Of a stretch of 23,802 nucleotides of DNA, positions 6,194 to 15,598 are shown piece by piece. A model generated the notes under the pieces. The model had not been told where the DNA came from and ran no database searches. It saw only the letters and a list, made by a program, of their open reading frames with translations. Origin of the DNA: CAYYNP01 sp964472545 (GTDB lineage: Bacteria > Planctomycetota > Planctomycetia > Pirellulales > Thermoguttaceae). How positions within the stretch are numbered: the first letter of the stretch is position 1; the number at the start of each line of letters is the position of its first letter. The stretch spans positions 1-23,802 of the forward strand of contig CAYYNP010000146.1 of assembly GCA_964472545.1 (NCBI GenBank), given 5' to 3'. A program made the position numbers and the translations under genes.

Positions 6194-7496
6194 GATCCTG
6201 ATCATCGCGAAGCGCGAGTATCGGGCGATGGTCGCCACTAAGGCGTTCCTGGTCGTGTTGACCATGATGCCGGTCTTGATGGGCGGCGCGATTCTCGTGC
6301 AAGGCGTGCTGCATCGGTACGTGGGCCTCGACGAGAAGGCGATCGTCGTGCTCGACGGCACGGGCGTGCTCTTTGCGGCCTTGCAGGAATCGGCCGAGCA
6401 GTATAACGCCCACGCCACGACGGACCCGGACACCGGCAAACAGGTCAAGCCTCGCTATCGCCTCGAGCGATCGGCGGCGGACGAGGTGGACGACGAACTG
6501 CGGCTGGCCCTTTCACAGCGGATTCGCGATAAGCAGATCGACGCGTTCGTAGAAATCCCCGCCGAGGTTCTCGACGGCGAGGCCGCGGAAGGTGCTGCTG
6601 CGGCCACGTTCTACGGACAAAACCCGGCGCTGTCGGCCGAGCGGCACTGGCTGCACGGGGCGCTGAATGGAGCCGTGCGTACGCACCGGTTGATGCAGCA
6701 CGGCATCGAACCACAACTCGTCGATCGGGCCACGGCGCCGGTGGCCCTAGAGGGGCTGGAACTGTTCGAGCAATCCGAGGCCGGCGAGATCGTCAAGGCC
6801 GAGCCGAAGAGCCGCGAGTTGGCCGTGTTTCTGCCGTTCGGCATCATGATGCTGATGTTCATGGTGATCCTGCTGGCGGCCCAGCCGATGCTCGAGAGCG
6901 TGTTGGAGGAGAAGAGCCAGCGGATCGCCGAAGTGCTGCTCGGTTCGGCGACGCCGTTTCAATTGATGGCCGGAAAACTGCTTGGCAGCGTAGCCGGATC
7001 GTTTACGGTGGTGGCGGTCTACGCGTCCGGGGCGCTGGGGCTGGCGTGGCATTACGACGTGCTGCATTTGGTGCCGTTGCGGATCGTGCCGTGGTTTCTC
7101 GTGTTTCAGGTGCTGGCCGTGCTGCTGTTCAGCTCGCTCTTCCTGGCCGTCGGGGCTGCGGTCAACCACATCAAAGAAGCTCAGAGCATGCTGATGCCGG
7201 TCTGGCTGGTGATCGTGATCCCGATGTTTGTCTGGTTCAACGTGGTGCGCGACCCGACCGGCAGTTTTGCCACCTGGATGTCGTTCGTTCCGCCGGCCAC
7301 GCCGCTGTTGATGGTCCTGCGGATGGCCGCCAGTTCGGCGGTTCCGATTTGGCAACCGCTGCTGGGCATCGTGCTACTCTTGGGTACGACGCTGTTGGGC
7401 GTGTTTGCCGCCGGACGGGTGTTTCGCATCGGCATCCTCACCCAAGGCAAAACCCCAAAACTCTCGGAGTTGCTCCGCTGGATCGCCGCAGGGTGA
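6186..7496 (+). CDS. ABC-2 type permease, NatB/YhaP type
   Basis: The protein has 436 residues with six predicted membrane segments: about 20-42, 212-234, 268-288, 301-326, 334-354 and 390-414. A large domain outside the membrane lies between segments 1 and 2 (about 45-210), typical of NatB-like permeases. The conserved cytoplasmic motif ESVLEEKSQRIAEVLLGS (237-254) follows segment 2 and couples to the ATPase. The start overlaps the ATPase gene by 8 nt, so the two are translationally coupled and form one exporter in the inner membrane. A G-rich ribosome binding site (AAAAAGGGGG) precedes the ATG inside the ATPase gene. The exported substrate cannot be told from sequence. Confidence 0.92.
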   Translation: MRKILIIAKREYRAMVATKAFLVVLTMMPVLMGGAILVQGVLHRYVGLDEKAIVVLDGTGVLFAALQESAEQYNAHATTDPDTGKQVKPRYRLERSAADEVDDELRLALSQRIRDKQIDAFVEIPAEVLDGEAAEGAAAATFYGQNPALSAERHWLHGALNGAVRTHRLMQHGIEPQLVDRATAPVALEGLELFEQSEAGEIVKAEPKSRELAVFLPFGIMMLMFMVILLAAQPMLESVLEEKSQRIAEVLLGSATPFQLMAGKLLGSVAGSFTVVAVYASGALGLAWHYDVLHLVPLRIVPWFLVFQVLAVLLFSSLFLAVGAAVNHIKEAQSMLMPVWLVIVIPMFVWFNVVRDPTGSFATWMSFVPPATPLLMVLRMAASSAVPIWQPLLGIVLLLGTTLLGVFAAGRVFRIGILTQGKTPKLSELLRWIAAG

Positions 7497-7587
7497 TGCC
7501 GCTCTTGCCGCCGAGGCGGGAATGCGTAAGAATAGGGGCGGAGAGCGTGTAGCGTGTAGAGGATGTGCATCGGGACGGGAGCAGAGT

Positions 7588-10248
7588 ATGGCCGAGCCGT
7601 TTGACCCCTACCTAAAGTGGCTGGGGATTCCACCAAAGCACCAGCCGCCGAACGACTATCGCCTGTTGGGCGTCGAGTCGTTCGAGGCCGACCCGGACGC
7701 CATCGCCAACGCAGCCGATCAGCGGATGGCGCATCTGAAGACCTTCTCGGCGGGCGAGCATTCCGCGCTCTCTCAGAGGATTCTCAACGAGATCGCGGCG
7801 GCGAGGGTCCGGTTGCTGAACCCTCAAAAGAAGGCCCAGTACGACGCCCGATTGCGCAAGGCGACGCCGAAACCCGCGCCCGCTGCGCGGCCGAAGCCGA
7901 AAGCGTCGCAAGCGGCGGCCAACACGGCGGCCGCACGGCCGATTCCCGTCAGTGCCTCGAAGCCGGCGTCGCCGATTGCGATCGACACGGGCGAGACGTC
8001 GATGGCGGCCCGGACATCCGGCGCAACGGCGGCCGAGGGTGGCCTGCCGCCGTGGGTGATCCCCGGAGCGATCATCGGCGGCGGGTCTCTGCTGGTCTTG
8101 GTGGTGGCTTTGGCGGTGATCGGCGGTGGAGACGACGACACGCAACAGGCCAATCGAGGCACCCAGGAAAAGACCACGCCGACGGGGGCCCAATCGGGCC
8201 CCGGCCCTGACGGCCCTCGCGTCGAGCTTCCGGTTCGCGTTACGCCGACCCGGGTCACCTCGAAGACCAACATCAGCCCAACGCCGCCGGTGCCGACGCC
8301 GCCAAGTCCGACCCCACCGGACCCCGTGGTGCCAACGCCCGGCCCGTCGAACCCCGGCCCATCGAACCCGACGCCGCCCACGCCGGTCCACCCAACCCCG
8401 CCGATCTCGCCAGGCCCCGGGACGGTTGTCGGTCCGGGGGGCAATCCGACTACGCCGGCAACCCCAATTGCTCCGCAGAAGCTACCCGAGCCGGACGCTA
8501 CGGCCCAGCAGAAGGCGCGAAGCCTGATCCGTGAGATCTACGAGGAGGAGTTCTCCGCCGCCGATACTCCCCAGGCGAAGATGACATTGGCCGCTCAACT
8601 CCATCGTGACGCCACGGGCACCAAGGGCGATCCCTCCTCGCGATACATGTTGTTGCGGATGGGGGCCGAGGAGGCGGCAAGCGCCGAAGGCTTCGATCTG
8701 GCGATGAAGATCATCGACCAGATCGACGCGGAGTACGAAGTCAACACCCCGTCGCTGAAGGCCGACGCCCTGGAAGCCATCGCCAAATCGGCGGTCGTCC
8801 GCCCGGAGGCCGTGTTGGCGGCGCAGCAAGTCGTGCTGGCCGCCGAGCGACTGCGGGGTGAGGCCCTCGCACGCGGCGACGTGATCACCGCCGGCCGGCT
8901 GGTGACGATCGCGATGCCGTCTGCCCGCAAGCTCAAGGACCGGGAACTGGTCGCTTCGCTGCAAGCGACCGGCCAGCAACTCGATCAACTTGCGGCCCGA
9001 TACACGCGCGTCAAGGCGGCCGAAACGACCCTGAAGACCACGCCCAAGGACCCCCAGGCGAATTTGTTGGTGGGGACGTGGTATTGCTTCGTAGTCGGCG
9101 ATTGGGACAAGGGATTACCCTGCCTGGCTGCCGGCGGCGATGCGACGTTGGCTTCGCTGGCGGCTAGCGACTTGGCCAATCCTCGAGAGGCCGACGCACA
9201 AGTGCTCCTTGGCGATCGGTGGTGGGAACTCGCCGAAGCAAAGACCGGCGAGGAGAGCACCCGCGTGAAGGCCCGCGCGTCACATTGGTATCGGCAGGCG
9301 CTGCCGGGGCTTTCCGGCCTGCAACGAACCAAGCTGGCGAAGCGCCTGTCCGAGATTGGCGTAGACACCGGCGCGCATGCCCTGAAGTTCGACGGGCGCA
9401 GTTCATACGTGCTGGTGCCCAAATTTGCCTACCGCGGCGAGACGCCGATCACCATTGAGGCCATCGTGCGCGTCGACAGCGCCCAGTCGCCGCAGCCGGG
9501 CGTCTATACCCCCGGAATCCGAGAGCAGGTGATCTTCGGCAACACCCCTATCGCCGAGGGCGGCCTGATGCTGGGCCGGTACTCGAGCTCGTGGGCCTTC
9601 AAAGTAGCTTATGCCTACCAGTACTCGACGACGTCGTCGATCTACAGCCGCTACCAACGGGTCACGTCGCGACGGTCGATTACCACCGATAAGTGGACGC
9701 ATTTGGCCGGCGTATACGACGGGCGCCAGGCAAGCCTCTACGTCGACGGGGAGTTGCAGTCGACCCTCGCCGTACAGGGCGTGTTCGTTCCCGGTCTGTT
9801 TCCTTTCCTGATCGGCGCCTCGCCGACCGGCAACACGACATCGGGTGCCCCCACGATCCAATCGTTTTTCGGCGGGATGGTCAGGGCGATTCGCGTCTCC
9901 AACTCGGCACGTTACACCGAGAACTTCGACCCACCCGAATCGCTGGACGGCCAGAGCCAGTCGACCGTGCTCTACTTCTCGTTCAGCGAGGGCCGCGGCA
10001 ACCGGCTGACCGACGCCGCGGCGAAGAAGATCGTCGGCGAGATCCGTGGTGCCACGTGGGTCAAGGTCGAGCCCGACGCCCCGGCCGCGTCGACCGTTCC
10101 GGGCAGCAGTACGATACGGCCGCCGTCGACGCCCGTACGACCGCCGTCGACGCCCCTTGTGCCCCCCACACCCAGCCCACCGACGAGCGACCCGTCGTTC
10201 ACGCCGCATCTCCCCGCGCGGCCGCCGCGCACGCAGCCGGCTCCATAA
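7588..10248 (+). CDS. J-like / transmembrane / LamG multidomain protein
   Basis: The protein has 886 residues. Residues 1-90 are a J-like domain of planctomycete type (FDPYLKWLGIP, PPNDYRLLGVESFEADPDAI, LLNPQKKAQYDARLR), without the canonical HPD tripeptide. A low-complexity Ala/Pro/Lys linker leads to one membrane segment (154-181). A Pro/Thr/Ser-rich spacer (195-300) follows, then an all-helical region (305-590) containing GDWDKGLPCLAAG, RWWELAEA and WYRQALPGLSGLQRTKLAKRL, a block that I recall from many planctomycete surface proteins. A LamG/concanavalin-like sandwich (598-826) comes next (ALKFDGRSSYVLVP, WTHLAGVYDGRQASLYVDGE), then a Pro-rich tail. The J-like part probably faces the cytoplasm and the LamG part the outside. 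LamG would bind glycans or other ligands. The ATG, preceded by GGGAG, is preferred over an upstream in-frame start inside the permease gene. The function is unknown. Confidence 0.85.
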   Translation: MAEPFDPYLKWLGIPPKHQPPNDYRLLGVESFEADPDAIANAADQRMAHLKTFSAGEHSALSQRILNEIAAARVRLLNPQKKAQYDARLRKATPKPAPAARPKPKASQAAANTAAARPIPVSASKPASPIAIDTGETSMAARTSGATAAEGGLPPWVIPGAIIGGGSLLVLVVALAVIGGGDDDTQQANRGTQEKTTPTGAQSGPGPDGPRVELPVRVTPTRVTSKTNISPTPPVPTPPSPTPPDPVVPTPGPSNPGPSNPTPPTPVHPTPPISPGPGTVVGPGGNPTTPATPIAPQKLPEPDATAQQKARSLIREIYEEEFSAADTPQAKMTLAAQLHRDATGTKGDPSSRYMLLRMGAEEAASAEGFDLAMKIIDQIDAEYEVNTPSLKADALEAIAKSAVVRPEAVLAAQQVVLAAERLRGEALARGDVITAGRLVTIAMPSARKLKDRELVASLQATGQQLDQLAARYTRVKAAETTLKTTPKDPQANLLVGTWYCFVVGDWDKGLPCLAAGGDATLASLAASDLANPREADAQVLLGDRWWELAEAKTGEESTRVKARASHWYRQALPGLSGLQRTKLAKRLSEIGVDTGAHALKFDGRSSYVLVPKFAYRGETPITIEAIVRVDSAQSPQPGVYTPGIREQVIFGNTPIAEGGLMLGRYSSSWAFKVAYAYQYSTTSSIYSRYQRVTSRRSITTDKWTHLAGVYDGRQASLYVDGELQSTLAVQGVFVPGLFPFLIGASPTGNTTSGAPTIQSFFGGMVRAIRVSNSARYTENFDPPESLDGQSQSTVLYFSFSEGRGNRLTDAAAKKIVGEIRGATWVKVEPDAPAASTVPGSSTIRPPSTPVRPPSTPLVPPTPSPPTSDPSFTPHLPARPPRTQPAP

Positions 10249-10251
10249 AGA

Positions 10252-11892
10252 CTACGATGACGGTTCGTCGCGTTCTTTGAGCCCCAGCCGCTCCAGCCAA
10301 CGCCCGCGGGCGGGTTTGTCGCCGTCGCCATCTGCCGAGGCGCCGTCGTCGCGTCCGGCCCGCTCTTCGATGGCTCGCAACTTCTCTTCGAGTTCGGTCC
10401 GTTCGCGGGCGATCTTCGCCCGTTCAACGGAGATATCGACCTCGGCCTTGCTGAGTTTCTCCCGCCACTCCTCTTGAAGCCGTCGTAGGTTCTCGCGTTC
10501 CTCGCAGACCAACGAGTCGCTGTCGAGGACCTCGCCCAACGCAGCGGCACCGACGGCCATCGAGCCGACGTTGGCGCTTTGGGCCTCGAGCAATTGCCGC
10601 AGTTCGTCGATCTCCTGCTCTTTGGCCTGCAAGACGGCGTCGGTCTTTTCGATCACCTGTTCGATGTCGGCCCGCTCGGCGGCCGTTTCCTCATCCTCTT
10701 CCTCGCCGTCTTCATCGTATTCGTCGTCCCCTTCGAGCGACGCGAGAATGCGTTGCTTCTCGGCTTCCCAATCCAGCGCCCCGCCCGCCGCTGCGGGCGC
10801 CGCCGTGGGCGCCGCGGTTCCGGCCGCCGCGGCCTGGGCTGCTCGCTGCTGGAGTTCGGCGTTTTTCGCCTTCAGTTCGCGAAGGTCTTCCATGGCCATT
10901 TCGTAGCGCCGCTTGAGATCCTCGTCGGCCGCTTCCGCGTTGTCGCCCGGTTGCGGTGCTTCGGCCAGACGTGTTTCCGCATCGGCCAACCGGTCCTCGG
11001 CTTCCGAAAGGCGCGCCGCCAACGCGTCGCGCTCGGTTTGCAGGCCGTGCAGCGCTTCTGCACTTGCATGGCCGTCGCCGTCGCGTTGTTCGAGTTCGCC
11101 GCGAAGGTTCTCGCTCTGCCGCCTTAGAGCTTCGAGTTCTTCGCTCAACTCAGCTTCGCGATGCCGCGTTGCCTCGAGTTGCCGCCTGAGTTCTTCCTGC
11201 TCGGCGCGGTCCTGGGCTGCGAGTTCGGCCCGGCGGCGTTCGATCTCCTTGAGTTGTTCCGCGTGGCGCGCTTTGAATTCTCGGGCGATCCGGCGACGTT
11301 GGCTTTCGGTTTCTGCCTGTGCGGCCGTGAGTTGCTCGCGGCGTTGGTCGAGTTCGGCCTGTTTGGCGTCGAGTTGTTCTCGCTGCGCGTGGAGCCTCTC
11401 CTGCTCGGCCTGGTGTTCGCCGCGGGCCAAATCGACTTCCCGACGGTCGTGCTTCACCCGGGCTTGCTCGTCGCCCAGTTCCGACTGGCGTCGGTCGATC
11501 TCCGCATAGCGGCCGTCGAGTTCTTCCTGCTGGCGTCGGATCTGCTCGGCCAGCGCCTGCTGTTGTTCGACGGCCCGTTGCTGCAACTGTTCCCACTCGC
11601 TCCGCTGGGCGGCGAGTTGTCCTTGCATCGATTCGAGGTTCTCGGTCTCTTGGGCGAGCCGATCGGAGCGCTGTTGGATTTCCTCGCGGGCGCGGCGCGT
11701 CTGCTCGCGCTGGTCGGCCGTTTGGGCGGCGATTTGCCCGAGATGTTCGGCCAAGGCGGCCTCGGCCTGCTCGATCCGCTGCTGCTGCGCGGCAAGGAAC
11801 TCCCGCACGCGCTCGCGTTGCCGGGAAAGCGCTTCGGCAAAGCGATCGGTCCAGCCATCGGAGCTGGTAGCGGGGAGGGGTGGAGCTTCCAT
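10252..11892 (-). CDS. Long coiled-coil protein of planctomycete type, unknown function
   Basis: The protein has 546 residues. Residues 15-310 and 325-355 are nearly continuous coiled coil, rich in Gln, Glu, Arg and Ala with heptads. An Ala/Pro linker (355-372), LDWEAEKQRILASLEG, a highly acidic stretch (388-403, DDEYDEDGEEEDEE) and further coiled coil (405-437 and 463-515) follow. It ends in a basic/Trp motif, RGRWLERLGLKERDEPSS. As I remember, related planctomycete proteins keep the last coiled coil (LQEEWREKLSKAEVDISVERAKIARER) and the terminal RWL..LGLK motif. There is no signal peptide or membrane segment, so a cytoplasmic structural or scaffold role is likely. The ATG at 11892 is preferred over a start 60 nt upstream because GGAAAG precedes it and the extra residues look like leader sequence. 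A good promoter lies about 120 nt upstream. Confidence 0.85.
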   Translation of the reverse strand: MEAPPLPATSSDGWTDRFAEALSRQRERVREFLAAQQQRIEQAEAALAEHLGQIAAQTADQREQTRRAREEIQQRSDRLAQETENLESMQGQLAAQRSEWEQLQQRAVEQQQALAEQIRRQQEELDGRYAEIDRRQSELGDEQARVKHDRREVDLARGEHQAEQERLHAQREQLDAKQAELDQRREQLTAAQAETESQRRRIAREFKARHAEQLKEIERRRAELAAQDRAEQEELRRQLEATRHREAELSEELEALRRQSENLRGELEQRDGDGHASAEALHGLQTERDALAARLSEAEDRLADAETRLAEAPQPGDNAEAADEDLKRRYEMAMEDLRELKAKNAELQQRAAQAAAAGTAAPTAAPAAAGGALDWEAEKQRILASLEGDDEYDEDGEEEDEETAAERADIEQVIEKTDAVLQAKEQEIDELRQLLEAQSANVGSMAVGAAALGEVLDSDSLVCEERENLRRLQEEWREKLSKAEVDISVERAKIARERTELEEKLRAIEERAGRDDGASADGDGDKPARGRWLERLGLKERDEPSS

Positions 11893-12008
11893 GGCGGTGC
11901 TTTCCAAAGAGGCGAACCTCACGCGACGTCGCCGCTGACACAAAATCGGCACGCACCATCCGCGCGGGCCGTTCGTTTGGAGGGAATGCGGCGAGGCACT
12001 CCTACGTG

Positions 12009-12037
12009 TTTATAGGCCACGCCACGCCCCCGGTCAA
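12009..12037 (-). promoter_or_regulatory. Sigma-70-type promoter for the coiled-coil gene
   Basis: On the minus strand, TTGACC (12032-12037) and TATAAA (12009-12014) are separated by exactly 17 nt, five of six matches in each box. Transcription would start near 12002, giving a leader of about 110 nt before the ATG at 11892. The site lies in the gap downstream of the DUF1570 gene, so the two minus-strand genes are probably transcribed separately. Confidence 0.6.
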
Positions 12038-12083
12038 AGACGCGATAACGATCGTAGCGGCTGGAGCGATTGGCGCGGCGCCC

Positions 12084-13166
12084 CTACTTCAATTCCGCCA
12101 TGAACCGCAGGAATCGGGCCTCGATCATCGGGTAGTTGTCGCCGAACACGGCCTCGAAGTCGGCGGTCCGCTCCGCGGACGTGTATTCGGTGAAAGGCGG
12201 GTGCGAGGCAGTGCGCTTCAGATAGGCCGTGTAGTTGCGCGGCTGCGTCTCCACCAGATAGAACGTCAACGCCCAGGCCTCGGCGTAGGCCGCCGCCGGC
12301 TTCGAGCGGAACAGACCGTCGGAGGCAGTCAGCGCCGGCAGCATCTCCGGTTTGTGACGCGGCGCCACGCTCTTGCGAAAGTAGTCGAACCGTCCTCGGT
12401 TGATCCGGTCGGCGCGTTGGGTGTGATGGCGGGAGTCGTACACGCCCGGCGCCTCGAACGAGGTCGCCAGCCCCTCGACGACCCACAGCGGCGGCGCCGA
12501 GAAACGCTCGTGTACGCCCGTGTTGAACGCCACCTGGTGCGTGACTTCGTGGATGATCACCGAGGCCGTCTGCTGCCAGGCGAACGAGTCGCTGCTGCCG
12601 CCGCCCATGTCGTAGAGCAGGATCCGGTTCGACTGCAAATCGTAGAACCCGGCCACGCCCGGCCGGACCGGATGGCCCGCGGCGGCCGCGTGGCGATTGA
12701 ACTCCTGGCGATTGCGGCAAACCACGCCGATCAGCGGAAACGGCGGCTGCGACGGCCGAAAGCCGCGCACTGAGAAGTAGTGCACGAACGAGCGGTAGAG
12801 ATCCTCGAACCGTTGTGCCCATTTGTTTCGCTGCCCACGCGGATGGGCCACCATGTAGTGCCCCGTGCCGCTGACTTCGTAATCGCGCCCCAGTTCCCGC
12901 AACAGTTGGCCGCGAATTTCCGACGGCGAGTAGGCGCGGAAGCGGTTCGCCGACTTGTGGTAATCGGTGGCTTTCTTTGGCGAGAACTCCCAAAGACGGC
13001 CGTCGCGCCCCAGCAGACGCACGGTCCGTGAATCCCAACTCAGCGGCGTCCCTTCGACCTCTTGGCCGTCGAGCTTCAACCGCAGCATCCAGTCCGACGC
13101 CGCCTCACCGTCAACCGCCGTGGCACCGACGCCGACGACTACTACCATCGCAAGCAGAACACGCAT
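12084..13166 (-). CDS. Secreted DUF1570 metallopeptidase-like protein
   Basis: The protein has 360 residues. Residues 1-23 are a signal peptide (basic MR, hydrophobic LLAMVVVVGVGATAV, small residues before the cut). The catalytic region has HEVTH (206-210) as the zinc-binding HExxH motif, with Glu231 in LWVVEGLATSFE as the likely third ligand, the gluzincin pattern found in DUF1570. Upstream segments such as GVAGFYDLQSNRILLYD are also typical of that family. The C-terminal helical part (AYAEAWALTFYLVE) matches the usual family end. It should act outside the cytoplasm as a zinc peptidase, but no substrate is known. The ATG at 13166 is preferred over one 45 nt upstream because it gives a proper signal peptide; there is no strong ribosome binding site. 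It is divergent from the carbohydrate operon. Confidence 0.8.
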   Translation of the reverse strand: MRVLLAMVVVVGVGATAVDGEAASDWMLRLKLDGQEVEGTPLSWDSRTVRLLGRDGRLWEFSPKKATDYHKSANRFRAYSPSEIRGQLLRELGRDYEVSGTGHYMVAHPRGQRNKWAQRFEDLYRSFVHYFSVRGFRPSQPPFPLIGVVCRNRQEFNRHAAAAGHPVRPGVAGFYDLQSNRILLYDMGGGSSDSFAWQQTASVIIHEVTHQVAFNTGVHERFSAPPLWVVEGLATSFEAPGVYDSRHHTQRADRINRGRFDYFRKSVAPRHKPEMLPALTASDGLFRSKPAAAYAEAWALTFYLVETQPRNYTAYLKRTASHPPFTEYTSAERTADFEAVFGDNYPMIEARFLRFMAELK

Positions 13167-13295
13167 GACAGACTCGCAAAAGAGCAAACAGTTGCCTTGC
13201 CCACCTGTCAAGTCTAGCCCGAAGTTCCGGCAGAAGTGCCGGCCTGTACAGATGCCCGGAGCGACGTCCGCGCTTGCTGCGGGTGTGGGAATTCC

Positions 13296-13320
13296 CTATG
13301 CTGTGCGCACTCGCACATAG
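13296..13320. repeat. Palindrome upstream of the carbohydrate operon, possible operator
   Basis: TGTGCG (13302-13307) pairs with CGCACA (13312-13317), flanked by CTATG and CATAG. It lies about 70 nt before the first gene of the operon, in the gap between divergent genes, where a regulator site is expected. A possible -10 (TATACG, 13363-13368) lies downstream of it, without a good -35 box. Confidence 0.3.
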
Positions 13321-13390
13321 CGACCGAAGACGGATACCGAACGCACCACCGTCTGTAGGTCCTATACGGATTACAAACAGGAGCACGTCC

Positions 13391-15538
13391 GTGATTCTCG
13401 AAACGATGCGACCGGTGGTGGGGCTGACGCTGATTCCCGGTGTTTTCATGGCAAGTCCGCCGTCACGGGCGGCCGAGCAGAGCGCAGACCTCCTCGCCGG
13501 GCACCCCCGCTTCTCGTACCACGACGTCGAACAGATCGACGCCATGGAGGCGGCCCTGCGGGAGTCGCTGGCCGGGCAAGCCAGCTACTCGTTTTCTCGC
13601 GGCTGGTGGCAGTGGGACCGGCTACGGTGCCGATTCGTCGACACCGGCCGCAAGGACCGCAACGCCCTGAAGATCCTGCGGGCCGTGTTCCGCGGCCTGA
13701 TTCTCGACTGGCATCGCAAACTCGAAGCCAAGGGCGAAGGCGATTTGTTCTACATCTTCTTCACCACGGCCCCCGGCGACAAAGTCTCGCGAGAAGGCGC
13801 CAACGGACGCACACTGGTCCGCGACCTGCACGGCGGCGGGTATCATGGCGGCTGGGGCGGCGCGGCGCGGATGCGGATCTATGAGGAACTCGTGCGGCAA
13901 GAGATGCTCTCGCCGCAAGAGCAGGAGCAGTTCCGGCGGATCGTCTATCAGAGCCTGCGGAACGAGGTGATCGATTTCGAGCGCGGCAACCAGAACGCCA
14001 CCAACCACGCCTTCGGCAACGTGGGCGGGCCGGCGATCGCGATTCGGCTCTTTCCCGACGCCCCGCAAGCCGACGCGGTACGCGCCTGGATGGACCGGCT
14101 CTGGAACGATTTCTCCGAGTTCGGCGATTGGCACGAATGGAACTACTACCCCTATGGCCCGATCTTCTTGCACGGCTTGATCGATTTGGCCGAAGAGCGC
14201 GGCGCGTTCGAGACGGACCGCGACTTGCTCTACGCGGTCGCCCGCCGCTGCCTCTACTTCGTCCACGGCGGCGGCGTCCGCGGGAACCCCAACGCGTACG
14301 CACCGGCAATTCGCGATGAAGAACGTCTGGAAGCCGTCTACGCGAACCCCTGGCAGATGGGCTACTACGACGTCGAGCAGAACGCCCGCGACGGCCATTT
14401 CTGGTATCGCATGGCGAAGCACTTCGAGGACCCCGAGTTCCTCTGGGCGGCCGAACAAGTGGTCCTCGGCGGAAGGCCACCTCGCGCGAAGTGGCCGAGA
14501 GATCCAATGCCGCTGCGCTATCTACGCGCCTACGAACGGCGTTTCGCGTGGTTCAACGAACGGGACATCACCCCACGCGTTCCGTCGGGCAAAGCGTCGA
14601 TCGGCTACCTCAGCCCGCTGAAGCACAAGATTCCCGAGCGGGTCTACCTCGGCCCCGGACGCCAGGCCGGCAAGCCGATTGCCTCGTTCTTTCTCTACCC
14701 CAAGAAGGACGAGCATCTCGACAACGTCTCCGGCCACCTTTACGAGTATGCCGTGAACGGGGCGAAGTTCCTGCACACCTCGGGCAAGTACAACAACGTC
14801 TACGATCGCGACAACACGCTGCGTGGATTCGGCACCGGCGAAGAGAGCCTCGACCTGCTGCTGGTGATGAAGCGGACGCGCGAGTTTCCGCTACATCCCG
14901 ACCGCCTCGGCGGCGACGGCGACTACATGCGGCGCGGTTCGATCGAGCATCTCGACGACGTGGCGACGGCCGAAGACAACGACAGCGACGATTCCTACGG
15001 CCGCTTCGCCTTCACAAACTACTATGGCCCAAACAGCCGGTGGACGCGCCAAGCCGTCTTGACGGCCGAAGGCGTTCTCGTGGTACTCGACACGTACGTC
15101 GGCGGCGCGGCACTGCACGACAACTACCACGCCGGCCCGCTCTGGCACTTGGCCTGCGATCCGAACCAAACCGACGGCCCGAGCGAGCGGAACTGGTTCG
15201 ACGCCCCCGCGTTCGACTACGCCTGGTGGCAGACGGAGGCCTTGCGGATGGTCGTTTACTTCCACGACGACGGCAAGCTGAGGTTCGGCTCGAAGCAGCA
15301 GCCGACGTCTCAGGACATTCGCGGCTCGGCGGCCACAACGTTCGCCTACAAGGGCGTCTCGGCGGGAAAGGCGGCGTATTTCCTTTCCGTGCTCGTGCCC
15401 CACGCGGCGGATCGGCCGGCGGCGGAAGTCGTCAGGACAATTCGGACCGAGATTGACGGATCGGGTAATGCAATCGCCGACGCGGGCAAGGCAACCGTGT
15501 CGATCACTGCCGACGGTAAATGGAAGGTGGCTCGGTAG
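13391..15538 (+). CDS. Secreted heparinase/alginate-lyase-like protein, first gene of carbohydrate operon
   Basis: The protein has 715 residues. GTG is chosen as start because AGGAG lies 7 nt upstream; an in-frame ATG 15 nt later is the alternative. Residues 1-28 form a signal peptide. The first half (about 45-400) is helical with Trp/Tyr/Gly-rich motifs (SFSRGWWQWDR, GGGYHGGWGG, NQNATNHAFGN, WHEWNYYPYGP), as in the alpha/alpha toroid of polysaccharide lyases. The second half (about 430-715) is beta-rich with HLDNVSGHLYEYAVNGAKFL, RQAVLTAEGVLVVLDTYV and GPLWHLACDP, resembling the beta-sandwich of heparinase II/III-type proteins. I cannot name the family exactly. It lies 60 nt upstream of a GH106 rhamnosidase gene, so a uronate- or rhamnose-containing polysaccharide is a plausible substrate. 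Catalytic residues were not assigned. Confidence 0.6.
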   Translation: MILETMRPVVGLTLIPGVFMASPPSRAAEQSADLLAGHPRFSYHDVEQIDAMEAALRESLAGQASYSFSRGWWQWDRLRCRFVDTGRKDRNALKILRAVFRGLILDWHRKLEAKGEGDLFYIFFTTAPGDKVSREGANGRTLVRDLHGGGYHGGWGGAARMRIYEELVRQEMLSPQEQEQFRRIVYQSLRNEVIDFERGNQNATNHAFGNVGGPAIAIRLFPDAPQADAVRAWMDRLWNDFSEFGDWHEWNYYPYGPIFLHGLIDLAEERGAFETDRDLLYAVARRCLYFVHGGGVRGNPNAYAPAIRDEERLEAVYANPWQMGYYDVEQNARDGHFWYRMAKHFEDPEFLWAAEQVVLGGRPPRAKWPRDPMPLRYLRAYERRFAWFNERDITPRVPSGKASIGYLSPLKHKIPERVYLGPGRQAGKPIASFFLYPKKDEHLDNVSGHLYEYAVNGAKFLHTSGKYNNVYDRDNTLRGFGTGEESLDLLLVMKRTREFPLHPDRLGGDGDYMRRGSIEHLDDVATAEDNDSDDSYGRFAFTNYYGPNSRWTRQAVLTAEGVLVVLDTYVGGAALHDNYHAGPLWHLACDPNQTDGPSERNWFDAPAFDYAWWQTEALRMVVYFHDDGKLRFGSKQQPTSQDIRGSAATTFAYKGVSAGKAAYFLSVLVPHAADRPAAEVVRTIRTEIDGSGNAIADAGKATVSITADGKWKVAR

Positions 15539-15598
15539 CTTACTACGACGTTCCAGCCACCCGCAATTCCGGACGTCGCAAGGCAACGGGGACCGACC

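Noticed and set aside
4922..6448. 508-codon minus-strand frame
   Set aside because: It lies antisense to the ABC ATPase, which has all its motifs intact; the composition is that of a shadow frame.
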